Shown here one piece after another: positions 37,935-50,924 of a DNA stretch of 64,000 nt. A program made the translations under genes and the position numbers. Source of the DNA: Erigeron canadensis (taxonomy: Eukaryota > Streptophyta > Magnoliopsida > Asterales > Asteraceae); the NCBI RefSeq assembly GCF_010389155.1, contig NC_057767.1, positions 4,509,765 through 4,573,764 of the forward strand. The letters are read 5' to 3'. Numbering within the stretch: the first letter of the stretch is position 1; every line of letters starts with the position of its first letter. The notes beneath the pieces are model-generated. The model saw nothing but the letters and a program-made list of their open reading frames with translations, ran no database searches and had not been told where the DNA came from.

Positions 37935-37986
37935 CTTTTATAGACCCTCTTCTCTATATGCTTATACTGCCCAACCGACGTGGGAT
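37935..37986 (-). promoter_or_regulatory. snRNA promoter of U5 copy 3
   Basis: USE ATCCCACGTCG and TATAAAAG at the canonical Pol II spacing of 33 bases. Confidence 0.8.
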
Positions 37987-37999
37987 CAAAACTAACAAC

Positions 38000-39149
38000 C
38001 TTTCACTTATTTCATTCGTTTTAACTTGGTCCTTATTTAGTTTACTTCACATTGTTTCAGCATATAGTAGTAATAATAATCACTTTTTAGATATGTAATT
38101 AAAGAACCATTAGCTAAAATTCATATTCTTGGGTGTTAACTTCTTGAATATACAATGTGTGGAGAATAGTTACGTAATTAATTAATGAATCGCTACCCAA
38201 ATTAATCTTAGAAACAGACAGTAGAAGAACATAGAACATTGTTTAACATTAAGAGGATTATGAACCTAAATTAACCTTAGTTTAAAGTTTTCAATATCCA
38301 AATTATACTCTATATCTAGTTCTTTAGCCTTTCACTTGTTTATTGTTTTCACCTTTTCAGTTTACTTCATTTGCTCAACATAGTAATCATGTTTAGAGTT
38401 TTATAACCATAGAACATTGATATTATTAGAGTGTTGAGCAATGCAAATCATAAGATTGCAGAGACCAAACAAATTCGGGTCATAAGACTGAAGGATTAAA
38501 TCTTTGAACTGGGGTAAATAGAGGTCGAATGACAAGAAATAGAGCCATATATATAGTCCATAAATAAAGGCTTTGTACATCCATGGTCTTATGGAATATT
38601 ATGTGGACAACACGGTTTACATAAGTTGTGACTAGCAGACACCGGCGGTCATTGATGGACAGATCCATGCCATGTCCGTGAGTGCCTTTTAAAGTACGAC
38701 CGCCAATAACAAGGTATAGTTTGCGACGTACTGGTCATATTTTGGTCTAGTGTCCTACATATTTGTGACCTCATGATTTTTTCCACCATGTTTTTGGTAC
38801 AAGGTGTCGAGTCGAATAATTGCTTATCAATAGAGCTGAATAGCTTTCCTTTTTGTCGTTTAAGCAGCAAGTCTAAAGGAAATACAAAGTTGTTTTAAGA
38901 TTAAAAAAACGTTATGAACCTTACATCAACCCCGTTCAAAGCTTTCCATTTCCTAATATAACAATCTTGGACCTTCTTTAATGAAAAAACCCGATATACC
39001 AACTACTAAAAATACATAACTATTTGACATTCTTTAGTGTTTAATGATGATTATTATTATTAGAAAAAGTTAATACTAAAAAAATTATTGCATTGTTACA
39101 TACAAATATATATAATTTATTATTTATTATTTTTATATATATTTGTACA
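38000..39149. other. Upstream flank of the U5 array, with repeated blocks
   Basis: Words such as CCTTTCACTT-TTCATTCGTTTTAAC and a following TTTACTTCA block recur at 36430, 37998, 38330 and 39527, showing that the U5 duplication unit included a few hundred bases of upstream DNA. No gene recognised. Confidence 0.5.
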
Positions 39150-39335
39150 TCTCTACTCCCTAATAAAGCAAATCCTCCACCCTTATTAAATATTTCTTTC
39201 TTTGAAATACCTTATTTGCCTTTGGACTTTTTTGTTCTTTTTCTTTACGTAACTACCCAAAATACCAAATAAAGTAGACCGCCTTCCCCATTACTGCCGC
39301 CGGATTGCGCGGGCACCATGCCCATAACAATTATA
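39150..39335 (+). mobile_element. Small Helitron-like element
   Basis: Starts A|TCTCTACTCCCTAATAAAG and near its end has CCGCCGGATTGCGCGGGCAC, a degenerate 3' hairpin region. The terminal CTRR is not clear. Confidence 0.35.
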
Positions 39336-39420
39336 GTTTTTTAATTTTTAAAATAAAAAAAAAAACTCTACAAAATTGAAGCATTTTCTAGTTAAAAAAA
39401 AAGGCGTTTGTTTGATAGTT

Positions 39421-39524
39421 GTACGGCTGAGTGCCTTTCAGCTTCAAACCCAGCTGATCAGTTTATAGACCCCGTTTCCCTATTTGCTTTTACTGCCCAA
39501 CCCATCGGGCGGGCCATGTGGGAG
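39421..39524 (-). pseudogene. Truncated U5 snRNA gene: promoter plus first bases only
   Basis: The minus strand has a damaged USE (CTCCCACATGG, 39514-39524), a TATA (TATAAAC, 39461-39467), and the initial AGGCACTCAGCC, which matches the U5 copies; it then breaks off before loop I. Its upstream flank (39530-39720) matches the flank of copy 1 (36680-36820), so it is a member of the same duplication series. Confidence 0.65.
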
Positions 39525-39724
39525 CTTTCACTTATTTTATTCGTTTGAACATGGTCCAATTTGTTGCATCAAAAGAAAGTTTAATGGGTTGTACCTAGTT
39601 TTTGGAGATTTCATCTCTAATAATAATCTTGAACAAATGTGATACATTTGACAAAAATGTTTTCATGTAGAAATTATGTCCACGGTGAACAGGCCAATTC
39701 GTGGTATGCGATGTCCCTGAAAGT

Positions 39725-42300
39725 CTAAAATGAACTTAAGAAAATTATATTGACTTATACAAATTGTATAACTATATTTATAAAAGGATTATAGTGTCAA
39801 AGATATTAATTCATAAATTATAGATTTTTTTTTCTATATAGATTATATGATGTTTTATGCGTTAGAATGACTTTTTAATCGTCTTTGGAGTAGTTGTTAA
39901 CTTGTTATATACTACTTCTCACGCATTTGAACTATTTTCTGTATTAGACACTTTTTACCTGTTTTTTAGTTGTTTTTACTTTTTTGACCCGTTAAAACAT
40001 ACAGTATAACATATGGTCAAAGAATAGCCACCTCTGTTTTTAGCCCTTATCTTTCCTTCCCTTTTAAGAACTTTGGATTTAGAAAACTGAAATAACACCG
40101 GACCCAATACTACCTATCTTATATAAAACAGGGTACTATATAAAATTCATGGGATGTTATGTAAAATTCAGGGGGCTATATATGTCTATCAAATTTAAAG
40201 ATTTAATTTGTAACTTTTTTTAAAATGACAATACCTATTATCTGCGGTACAGATTATTTTCCATTATTCTTATTATCTGCCCGTTTTTAGTACTCGTATA
40301 GCTTATTTTTCGACAATGATGTTTCTTTTTCTAAGCATTGTCTTATATGCGAACTGAAATAGAGGACAGTTTTTTAAAGCCAGATGCCAAACAATGATCC
40401 ACGCCTAAGTTGATATTTGATTCATTTCTATCTATTGGGTCCAATATCCAGGCTAATAAATGCGCTCAAATTTTAATGAGTTACAATGCTTATGCAACTT
40501 TCTTTTTAAAAGTACACAAGACCTATAGGTTGCAAACATATTGTCAAGAATACCTTAAATAAAACCTAAAGAAGTCTCTCTACATCGTTATGGTAAAGTT
40601 AAGAATGTATATCTTAACATCCGACTAAAACCTGTAGAAGGCGACATTAGATACTTATCAATAAAATCGTTATGGCAAAGGTAAGGCTATGTATCAACAC
40701 GAGTTGTCTATAAGAACTTCATTAATACTAACAACGGTATTCGCGCGTCACAACGATAGTGACGACAATTTCAATTTGGTGGTGACGACGACTGGTGGCG
40801 ACTATTAGTGGTGGTGGTGGCGTGTGTTGTATGTTAATATACATGTAATTGAAGTAAAGGTGATAGTAAATATATTTTAGAAGATAATAAATTATTTTCT
40901 TACGAATGTGAATATCGTTATAACCATGTGGTGTAGGTGTAAGTGTCTTCTTAAACAACGTCTTTCACTAATAGATGTAACAACTAACAACTATTCCCCG
41001 GAATCATCACGTGCTATATTATAGGTTACAATAATTTCACACAAAACTATATTCGTACTTCAATGGAAATTGTTTTCTAATTGCTAAATTATTTGTTATA
41101 AATTTATGTTACCTCGTGAAACGCGTTGACAAAAACCTAGTGTTTATATATATATACATATACATATACGAAACCAACTTTATTTAGGTGGGTTGTCAGG
41201 AATATTTTCTAAATCTACTATGTAGGATCCGGATGTGAGTTTTTTCCTAAGGTCTCAGGTTCGAGTCTTGGATTTCTTATTTCAAGGTATTTTCCATGAA
41301 GATGGAGTTAGAGGTCCAACAATTCGCTAGTTAAAATTGTCTCCAACACGTCGAATCGAAACTGACTTTCAAAAATATATATATATATATATACGAGATA
41401 CCCGTACGTACACTTTCGTAAATATGATAGTGAAAAACGAGACAGAACGTGTAATATTAATTAAAGACCTTTCAAAAAAAATATTAATTAAAGAGCGTGA
41501 TTGATGTGTGAAAGGGATCAAAAGTACAATAAAAAAATGTCTAACGATAATTAACCAGGTACGGTCTTCCCGGTGGACGCACATGCATGCAAGTCAACGG
41601 TTACGACCTCCACTGGTTGTTAGTTACAGACGTTCGCAGATGATGACCCCCCTTCTTCACACACACACACATGCACTCCTCTTTCATGTCTATATCTATA
41701 TATCTATATATTGGTGAATATGGCAAGCACAATACGAGTATGCGACCCACTTCTTATTTTTCATGTATTTAATTTTTAATTCACGTACGTACACCCCATA
41801 GACATCTAATTAAAAACAAATTAACAGTTACGTTGTTTACGTACTGATCGATCCAAATCCAATTCCAATAATAAAAACTAATCAAAAGCTGCTAGCTATC
41901 TGTACCATCATCATCATCATCATCCTCTTCATAATTATAAGGTTTGCATTTCCTACTTATAGAAATTCATGATTTCGTACGTAGTTTTTTTTAAGGATAA
42001 GTATCCTGGAATGTAACAAACTTTGGACGAATGTCTATAATAGGAAATAATTAAAGTTGTGTGTATTGTATATAAGGCCCTGCCACTGCTCATAATTCTA
42101 GAGATTTTTGTCATGATTTCATGTGTTATATTTAAGGTCGTTGGACTATGATTTTGTGTTGATTTATTGCATTGTGATACTTTAATAAGTTAATAGTGTC
42201 CTTTTTTTTGGACTTTTACTTTTTTAATATTTTGTATTTTTGGGGTTTTTTCGATTTTTATGGTTTTTTTGTTAATCGGTTGTGCTGACAGAGGCTTCAG
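39725..42300. other. Intergenic, repeat-rich, no gene seen
   Basis: AT-rich sequence with a possible SINE near 41190-41365 and short AT microsatellites. A GGTGGTGGTGGCG-type stretch at 40770-40830 is low complexity. No supported coding region. Confidence 0.45.
41190..41365 (+). mobile_element. Possible tRNA-derived SINE
   Basis: Box-B-like GGTTCGAGTCT at 41258-41268, preceded by GTGGGTTGTCAGGA as a possible box A; the body ends in an AT microsatellite. One clear box only. Confidence 0.35.
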
Positions 42301-42859
42301 GAGTAGCGCTCTTTTTCTGACAGGCTGTTTCGATGTTTGACTCCCCTCACGGCTCGGTACCGATAACTCCCCCAACACACACACACAAACATAGATCGTT
42401 AGCTAAGTGCTGGAACTTATCATTCAAGCTAGAATTGACCTATTATCTACACAGTTAAATTAAAATATCTAAACAGGAAAAAAAAATGTTAAAAATGAAA
42501 TAAACGATACGATTATAATATGTTGCTTCAGTTCTTTGTCCAACTACTCGAACGACTAGTCAAAGACAAGTAGTCCCAAGTCGATAAAAGACCGATCGAC
42601 ATCTTCATAAATCTCATATTCTAGAATGCATGAATAAAACATATATTCTAGCGGCTCTATTAAAATACACGTGCTGGTTGATCCTTTGGCATAATATATA
42701 TATATATATATATACTCCCTCCGCCCCATATTAAGTGTTCTAGTTTGACATTTTGAGTCTTTTTCTTTCAACTTTGATCGTATATATACAAAAAAAAAAA
42801 CTTCATGAAGTCTAATTTATCATATATATTATCTTCAACAGTCTCTACTCAATTAGTTA

Positions 42860-43536
42860 ATGGATTCTCCGGGTCCTCGGAGCAGCAATGCCGTGAATGA
42901 AGGTATGGCCGGTGCACATTATCCTATTCATTATATGGAACTACGTACCTAGAAATAATTTATGAGTTACTTTATGATAAGGAGTGATTGTCGCAGGAGG
43001 TTCACAGCAATATAAGCCACACCCTAGTCAGGTACCTATATCCAACTTTGTGTCCACTACGCTCGAACTTGGGTGCTATGGTAACTATAATGTCTGGAAG
43101 AAACAAATGATGTGCCTCTTGGAGTACCATGATATGACTTGTTTCATTGACGGCACACCCATTCCCATGAATAAGTCCAAGGATCATACACTTGTCAAAG
43201 GATGGATCCTTGGGACGTTAAGTGAATCTGCGACTGAGACTGTTTTAGACCTTGACAATGCCTATGAAATATGGGAGAAGCTTAAGACAAGCTACGATGA
43301 ATCTCAAAGGGTGACTGATCAGGAGAAAGTGGAAAAGGAAGATAATTTTGATGACGATGATGAAGAAGATTATGATGATCGTCAATCAGGCACAGAAAAA
43401 AGAAAAGTGCTTCCAGACGCCATATTGAATAAAAAAGGTAAGATGACAATATCTTAATTTGTATATCTCTGATTCAATCTGTCATTAATTAAATTGTTGT
43501 CAATAACTAGCTAGCAACATCATCGATCATTTAGAA

Positions 43537-43579
<43 letters not shown>

Positions 43580-45310
43580 TTTTTGTAGTGACTAAGGCGA
43601 AGTACATACCATTACATAGAGCTATAGAGAGGGGAGATTGGGATAGAGCCCAACAATTTTTCAACAAGAACATAGCTACATTGTGTGCTAAAATAAGCTG
43701 GGAAGGAGAAACCCCCCTCCACCTTTCAATTTACAAATCGCACAACCTCGATTTTGTTGAAAATCTCATCAACAAAATAGAGAAGACATCACTTCCAACT
43801 CTTGTGAATATTTATGGGTACACTACACTGCACTATGCTGCAACTGTTGGTAACACCGACGCTGCAAAGATGTTGGTGGACAAAAACCCACTTTTGTTAT
43901 TCGTTGCCAATAAGGATGATGAGTTACCTCTACTTACAGCTCTTCGCAATTATCAAGAAGAAACTTTTCTATATTTGCTTCAAGAAACCAAGCTACATAT
44001 TGGAGTCATCTCCCAAAATGATAGTTGTCAAAATCCTTTTGAGGGCAAACAAGGTTCTTTGCTTCTATGTGGAGCAATCGGTCGAGGATATCTGGGTACC
44101 TAAATTGTTTAAATAATTACTACTTTTTTCAATATAGTGCATATATAATTAAATGCTTTTAAACATTCTCTTTGTTCTTTATTTTTAAAATTAATGTATA
44201 TATATACATAATAATGCAGATATTGCATATGAGTTGATCTGCCAGTATCCTAAATTGGCTATATCAAACGTGGACAACAATCAAACACCATTGTGGTCAA
44301 TTGTGAATAATCAAGACGTGTATTTAAGTTCAACACCCTACAACTCCTATCAAAGATTTATCTATTCTTGTAAGCTCTTCTTAAACCCGCTATACGGATG
44401 CCAATTGATCATGATCTGACAAATAACTATTTTTATTATCAAGATATGACTACCGGGAACAACATTGTAGACAATAAAAATAAAGATAACATGATCCCAG
44501 ATATTGAGAACCCTGGGACATATAGCACCACCAAGTTTGTCACCAAGTGCAAAAGTAGCTACTGTTATACAGGTATCATATATATATATATATATATATG
44601 GGAAATATAAAATGAGTCCAGCTTATTTTGAGTTCAAAAAAAGTCCATTGATTTTCTTCCATTTCCTCAAATTCCAACCACCTCCTACCACCACCACCAA
44701 TGATCATCCGGCGACAGCGACCATCTTCGGCGAGACTTACACATGTGTAAGTACAACTTATGTACACAACAATGAAAGTTAAAGGCGGGGCCCGTCAATC
44801 CATGGCACTATGGAAGTGGCCAAGGGCGGAGCCCGTCAGTCCATGGCGGAGCCATAGTGGCTAAGGGCGGGGCCCGTTAGGTAGATCACCTATCACCGGT
44901 TACCCTCTATGATCTATCACCCTCTATGACCTATCACACTATGACCTATCACCCTCAATGACCTATCACCCCGACCAACTTTGGTTTATGAATATCCTTA
45001 AGGGCGAAACCTGTTCCGAATCATAATTTTTGACAACCACCACCAGCCATCATTATCGCCAAAAAGTTAACTTACACATGTGTAAATTGTACTTACACAT
45101 GTGTAAGTCTCGCCGGAGATGGTCGCCATCACCGGAGGATCATAGTGGTGGCCGGAGATGATGATAGTGGTGGTGGTGGTGGTGGGAGTTAACTTACACA
45201 TGTGTAAGTTACATGGACTTTTTTTGGACTCAAATTAGCTAGACTCAATTTATCTCACCCCTATATATATATATATATTCCCTTGATCTTTATATCATTA
45301 TTTTAGCATG

Positions 45311-45355
<45 letters not shown>

Positions 45356-47945
45356 GTTTAACATATGCAACTGCCCTTTTATTTCTATTTAACAACCCAT
45401 TTCCTTTGTTTCTATCGAGTAGTTCTTTATAGGGATAAATATCCTGAAATGTAACAAACTTTGAACGAATGTCAGTACGAAATAACTAAAATCATGTTCA
45501 TTGTATGTAATCATCTTTAAATTATGTGTATTGTATGTAAGAATGCATACGTGACAACCATATATAGCTGTTACTTATTAGTTTTTGATTGGTCGGATAC
45601 ATTTTCTTACATATAATACATACAAGTTAAAGATGATTACATATAATGAACACAAATTTAGTAATTTCATACTATAATCTATAGATATTCGTATAAAATT
45701 TATTACATTTCAGGATAGTAATCCCTTCTTTGAAAAGCACAATACAACCAAACCGAGCCTACTTTTGTTTGCCTACCAACTTGTTAATTAAGAACCCACT
45801 TAATTTGTTCATATTAGAATTTCCATAGATGTCATATTTGTGGTGGTTTTGTTTGAATACGTCTTGTGGTATTATTTTATGACATTTAATTCATCCTTTG
45901 ATCTCTTTTATAGTAATCCGGAGGATTTATGCCAATATTTGGAAAGCTGCATTACATGGTAATTAAGGAACCTTTTAAATATTTTCTTTTTTTAAAGGTA
46001 ATACTGATTTCTTCTAGAGTACGTGAATTTGCTGGATGGTGTAACGTGACATACGGAAATCCGTAAAATGGATACTCTACTCCAAAACTGTTACAAATTT
46101 GGAATTTATGAATTATAATAATTTCAAAAAACTACCTCTATACAACTTTACACGAATTTTTCATAATGTGTATCGAACTTCAATGAGACAATGGTATTGT
46201 ATATCATAAACTTTCAAATCTCGGTATTTTATGTATCCGGACGTATATGACAACTATATAAGCTGTCACGTCCAATGACACGTTATCCGTCCAATGTCAC
46301 TACTACTGCACATTCACCTCTATTCACAATAAAGATGGTTTTAAAGTTCATGTATCTTATTTTAAAATTTAAATATTTAGTTTTTTTTCTTTCATAACAA
46401 AGCTTATGTTTTTACGTTTTGATCATAAGTTAATAAAATCTTTGACCAATATATCAAGCAAAAATTTATTAATTAGTTCATACATCCCAAAATTATATAT
46501 TATATCATTTGCAAATTACATAAATTTTGAAGAAAATTAGTGATAAAAGGAAGGAAAAAAATATATTGTGCACTCTAACCTTATAAATGTCTGGATCCAC
46601 CGCTGGCTAATAGGGATGCATGGCTATAACGTGTTATCATAATTAACAACCTATATTTTTCTATTTTAAAAACCTGCAGTAGTGCCACATATCAGACGCA
46701 TCAGAGAAGAAAAACTAAAACACAGTAAAGGTATGATGATACTAGAGCGTATATGTGAAGAAATTTGTAAAATGGAGGATGCGAATCAGATTTGTGAAAT
46801 TGTTGATGGGGCCTTTAATACGGCTGTATTAAACGATATTCCGGAGGTAATCGAAACAATCGTTGGATTTTTGCCACATGCAATTTGGACTAGGAACAAC
46901 AATCATTACCTTCCACAAGTTGTAGCAAGATGCCGTTCTGAAATGGTTTGTAGGTATCTGGAGGTGAATGCAAGAAATGATCTATTTCGGGGAGTCTACG
47001 ACATGGAAAATAATGATAATATTTTGCACTTGGCTGGGAAATTGGCACCTATATCAAAACTCAATTTGATTTCTGGTGCTGCTCTCCAAATGCAAAAGGA
47101 GGTACAATGGTTTAAGGTCGGTGAATCTCTATATATACTATATACGTTACGTTATGTACGTTTTCTCCCTGCCTCCAATTAATAAAGTTGTTTCTATATA
47201 AGTAGCTAGATAGCTTGTATTATTTTTTTGAATAGTAGTAGTGATTGGACTCAGCGACTTGTATTAATTAATATTACAGGAAATAGAGAAGTTTGTGCTT
47301 CCTAGTGCCAAAGAAAGCAGGAACAGTCATGGAGATACCCCAATTATGGTGTTCAGAGAAGAACACAAGGATCTAAGAAAAGAAGGGGAAGAGTGGATGA
47401 AAAAGACATCAGATTCGTACACAATCACGGCTGCCCTCATCATTACTATAGTTTTTGCATCAGCCATTACTATACCAGGTGGAAACGATGGAAATACCGG
47501 GAAACCAATTTATGAAACAAACAACAGTTTCATCATATTTGCGGTCTCGGATGCAATCTCACTGTTCACATCCACTACGTCCTTGTTGTTGTTTCTATCC
47601 ATTCTCACATCTCGTTATCATGAGGATGACTTCCTCTACAAGTTACCTAAGCGGTTGATATTTGGTCTAGTGATGCTTTTCATCTCTGTGACATCCATGA
47701 TGCTCGCATTTAGCGCAACCCTATATATTATGTTTGGACAAGGAAGGGCATGGATCATAATTCCCATAGTTGCATTATCCTGTCTGCCAATTGCTACATA
47801 TGTGATACTACAATTTCCGTTGCTTGTTGAGCTCATCTCTTCAACATATGGTCATACAATCTATCCTCAAAGATGTCGAGTTAATCTTGATGACTATGAT
47901 TCAAATGGAATCCCAATAATGAGTCACGGCATATATGCGAGGTGA
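42860..47945 (+). CDS. Gag-like + ankyrin + PGG-domain membrane protein, copy A
   Basis: Eight exons: 42860-42902, 42997-43437, 43589-44095, 44220-44369, 44444-44572, 45914-45958, 46683-47116, 47280-47945; all introns GT-AG; 804 aa. Domains in order: a short leader MDSPGPRSSNAVNE; a copia-Gag/UBN2-like domain at about 40-125 (YNVWKKQMMCLLEY, then KGWILGTLSES and AYEIWEKLK); an acidic linker (DDDDEEDYDD); ankyrin repeats from about 165 to 360 (YIPLHRAIERGDWDRAQQFF, GETPLHLSI, GYTTLHYAATVGNTDAAKML); an ACD6-type NILHLAGKLAP repeat; and a PGG domain with ITIPGGND (PGG at 649-651) plus about four membrane helices to residue 762. Ankyrin-PGG proteins of plants (ACD6/ITN1 group) act at membranes in defence and cell-death signalling; the role here is inferred. 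Introns 1-6 are all phase 1. Intron 5 holds a foldback element. The start is fixed by conservation with copy B. Confidence 0.88.
43533..43580. repeat. (TTA)n microsatellite in intron 2 of copy A
   Basis: About fifteen trinucleotide units, ending directly at the polypyrimidine tract of the exon 3 acceptor. Copy B lacks it, so it expanded after duplication. Confidence 0.9.
44600..45260. mobile_element. Foldback/MULE-like element in intron 5 of copy A
   Basis: The left end GGGAAATATAAAATGAGTCC and the inverse of the right end, GGGTGAGATAAATTGAGTCT, match and continue with AGCT-ATTTGAGT-CAAAAAAAGTCCAT. ACACATGTGTAAGT words occur in inverted pairs. The interior has tandem GGCGGGGCCCGT-type units (about 44780-44885) and CTATCACC units (44885-44975). 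It is flanked by TA repeats, so a 9-base duplication (TATATATAT) is possible but not provable. Absent from copy B. Confidence 0.65.
45313..45352. repeat. (TA)n microsatellite
   Basis: About twenty TA units in intron 5 of copy A. Confidence 0.9.
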
Positions 47946-50924
47946 AGCTAGCTAGGGGTGTCATCTAGCCAAGGGCCAAATACCTCTATGCCACATCACT
48001 AACTTTTATGACCCGCAAAAGCTGCCTCCATCCATGGATATTCATGGCGGTTGTAGCGAGATGAAAAGGGAATGATGGCAAATGAATAAGGGAGAAGAGA
48101 GTTAATTTTTTTTATATCATTGAGTAACTGTGGCCAATTTGTAAAAGTTTGTTTGTAATTGGTTTGTAACTCTAATATTTTATTTAATTTATTGTTACAC
48201 AAGATAATATTACATTCCTATTTTACACTTATAAAAACTATATCTTTTTTTAGATAAAACATATTCTAAATATTTTGATTAGAATATGACAATATTATAT
48301 GTGTTTCTTATAAAGATTACATTTTTACATGCTTTATTTTTCGTATATGTGTCATGACAATTAATAAAAATAAACTTCAAAAAAAGAATAATAGTACAAT
48401 TACTTTTAAATATCTAATATATTTACATTAATCATTATTGATTGCACTTCTATTTTTCTTATACTACTCCTTTCAATAATTTCTAATCAAATTAATTTTC
48501 ATATTTATATTATGTATATATATATTTTTTTTTATCCATAGAGAGATTCAATTTTGGTGCATCACAATTCATATATAAGACATTTGATTAAATGTCACAC
48601 ATGGATTAGTTACGCTACCAAGTCACTTTCGAATCTTTTCTGCCATTAAAATTAAGAAAAAATCACTTGCGAATCTTATAATCTTTTGTTACAAGTAAAG
48701 TATATTTTTTCTATGGTAAATTTTGGGTGTAGAAGAATCTATTTCTTCAAAACCAAAAGCTAGTAACATTCTAGCGGCTCTATCAAAATACACAGGTTGA
48801 TCCTTTGGCATAATATATAGCTCCCTTTCCCGACAGACTATTTCGAGGCTTGACTCGCCTCACGGCTCGATGAAGATACCCCACCCCTACACACACACAA
48901 ATATAGATGGTTAGCTAAGTGCTGGAACTCAGTCAAGCTAGAATTGGCCGGTTATCTACAAAATCAAATCAAAATATCTAAACAGGAAAAAAAATGCTAA
49001 AAATGAAAGAAAAGATACGATTACAATATGTATATGTTGCTTCTTTGCCCAACTACTCGACTAGTCAAAGACAAGTAGTCCCAAGACCCAAGTCGATAAA
49101 AGACCGATTGACGTCTTCATAAATCTTAGATTCTATCTTTTATATTAATAAAACAAAATTGTTTATACAAGTTAATTTTAGAAAAAAGGATTAGATGACA
49201 GACCCTCCCTTTTTGCTAGCACAATTTTAAAAATCATAATTTTTTTTTTATATATAATTTTCATATTCCTTTTTTTTGTGTGTGCCTAAGTTCAATATTT
49301 AATTCGTTTAGTTTTAGCTATCTCAAATTTTCATTCCCTTTTTGCTTTTCTATCTTCATATAAATCTTTTTTAGAACATATATATAAGGGAAAAATACAT
49401 AAAAATGTAACTTTTTTACCCAAAATTTCTATAAAGGGGAACCTATTTAGTTTTCGTCTATTTAAAAGATCCAGTTTTCATAAATTTCCTAATAATAAAA
49501 ACATTATTAGTTTTTGACGTCAGTCCTCCGTTAAGTGTCACGTCACCCATGCACGTCATCATCTTTGCTTACATGAAATTGACTAAAACATAAAATACAT
49601 AAAAACGGAATTAAAACGAAAATAAATAAATAAAAATTACATATATACCAATATATTACGTATATATATATATATTTCCCCCTTCTTTTAACTTTCTCTG
49701 TCCTCGATCCTATGACAAAAACAATTAATTAGATCTTCTATCTTCACAACATTGATAATAGTTTCAAGTCGATTAATAATAGTTTCAAGTCGATTAAACT
49801 TATATTTAAAAAATGTAAATAGCGAGCAAAACAAATTAATGAGCAAAACAAATTAAAAAAATAAAACCTTTTGTAGAAAAAAAGTCATGATCACTCTACA
49901 ATTGACAACAAAATAAATTAAAAGAGTTAAAAAATAACAATAACAGAACAATTTAATATCAAATAATAAACAAATATGAACATAATACCAAAAAATAAAT
50001 TAAAGTAATATTAAAAAAAAACGTATGTTTCTTTTGTTGAGAATCTATATAACCATGTTTTTATTAAAGATAAAAAGGAGAACAATGATGAAAATTGATT
50101 AATAAAAATTTATTTAAGTTGTATATATAATAACTTCTTGTGAGAGTTTTACAGATAATATATATCTTTAAAAGTTAAAAAATTTGCTTTTGATAGGAAA
50201 AGATTTATGATAGAATTTAAATATAATTATCTATTTAATAAGTTAAAAAGAAAAAAAATATATAGAAAAAAGATTAGAGTTAGATTAATTAATTAAAAAG
50301 GAGAATTATATAGGCTTAAGAAGGAAAATTATAGATGCCAAGTGTACCCCGACCTCTTATTTTAGTTATATAATTGATAGATGGTAAATTTTGGGTATAG
50401 AAGAAGTTATTTTGTCAAAACCAAAAGCTAGTAACATTCTAGCGGCTCTATCAAAATATAAGATATTTGATGAAATGTCACACATGGAATAGTTATGCTA
50501 CCAAGTCACTTCCGAATCTTTTATGCCGATAAAAAAAAAGTCACTTCCGAATCTTATACTCTTATATTACAAGTGAAGTATATTAGTTATACTATCAAGT
50601 CACTTCCGAATCTTTTCTTCCGATAAAAAAAAAAAAAAAAGAAAAAAAAGTCACTTCCGAATCTTATACTCTTTTGTTACAAGTGAAGTATATTTTTTCT
50701 ATGGTAAATTTTGGGTGTAGAAGAAGTTATTTCGTCGAAACCAAAAGAATATTCTAGCGGCTCTATCAAAATACACAGGTTGATCCTTTGGCATAATATA
50801 TAGCTTTTCTTATATATATTTATATATATATAATATAATTTGAACATTTAAAACATACAAAAAACTTTAAGAAGTCTAATTTATCATATTATCTTCAGCA
50901 TACAGTCAGAGACTCGATTAGTTA
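47946..50924. other. Spacer between copies A and B: duplicated flanks and a TE insertion
   Basis: 48836-49131 repeats the region upstream of copy A (42300-42615), with ACGGCTCG, GTTAGCTAAGTGCTGGAAC and GACAAGTAGTCCCAAG in order. 48540-48830 is repeated at 50455-50815. A Helitron-like insertion occupies 49136-50381. Words such as ATTCTAGCGGCTCTAT occur at 42645, 48770, 50437 and 50752. No gene is present between A and B. Confidence 0.6.
49136..50381. mobile_element. Helitron-like insertion with two outward 5'-type ends
   Basis: The left border reads A|TCTTTTATATTAATAAAAC; the inverse of the right border reads A|TCTATCAATTATATAAC followed by GGGGTACACTTGGC, as in the element at 11450. Two 5'-like ends pointing outward suggest two Helitrons, one inserted into or fused to the other. 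The interior is very AT-rich and has no protein. Confidence 0.35.

Noticed and set aside
43002..43187. Minus-strand frames in exon 2 of copies A and B
   Set aside because: They are antisense shadows of the Gag-like exon; their conservation simply follows the duplication.
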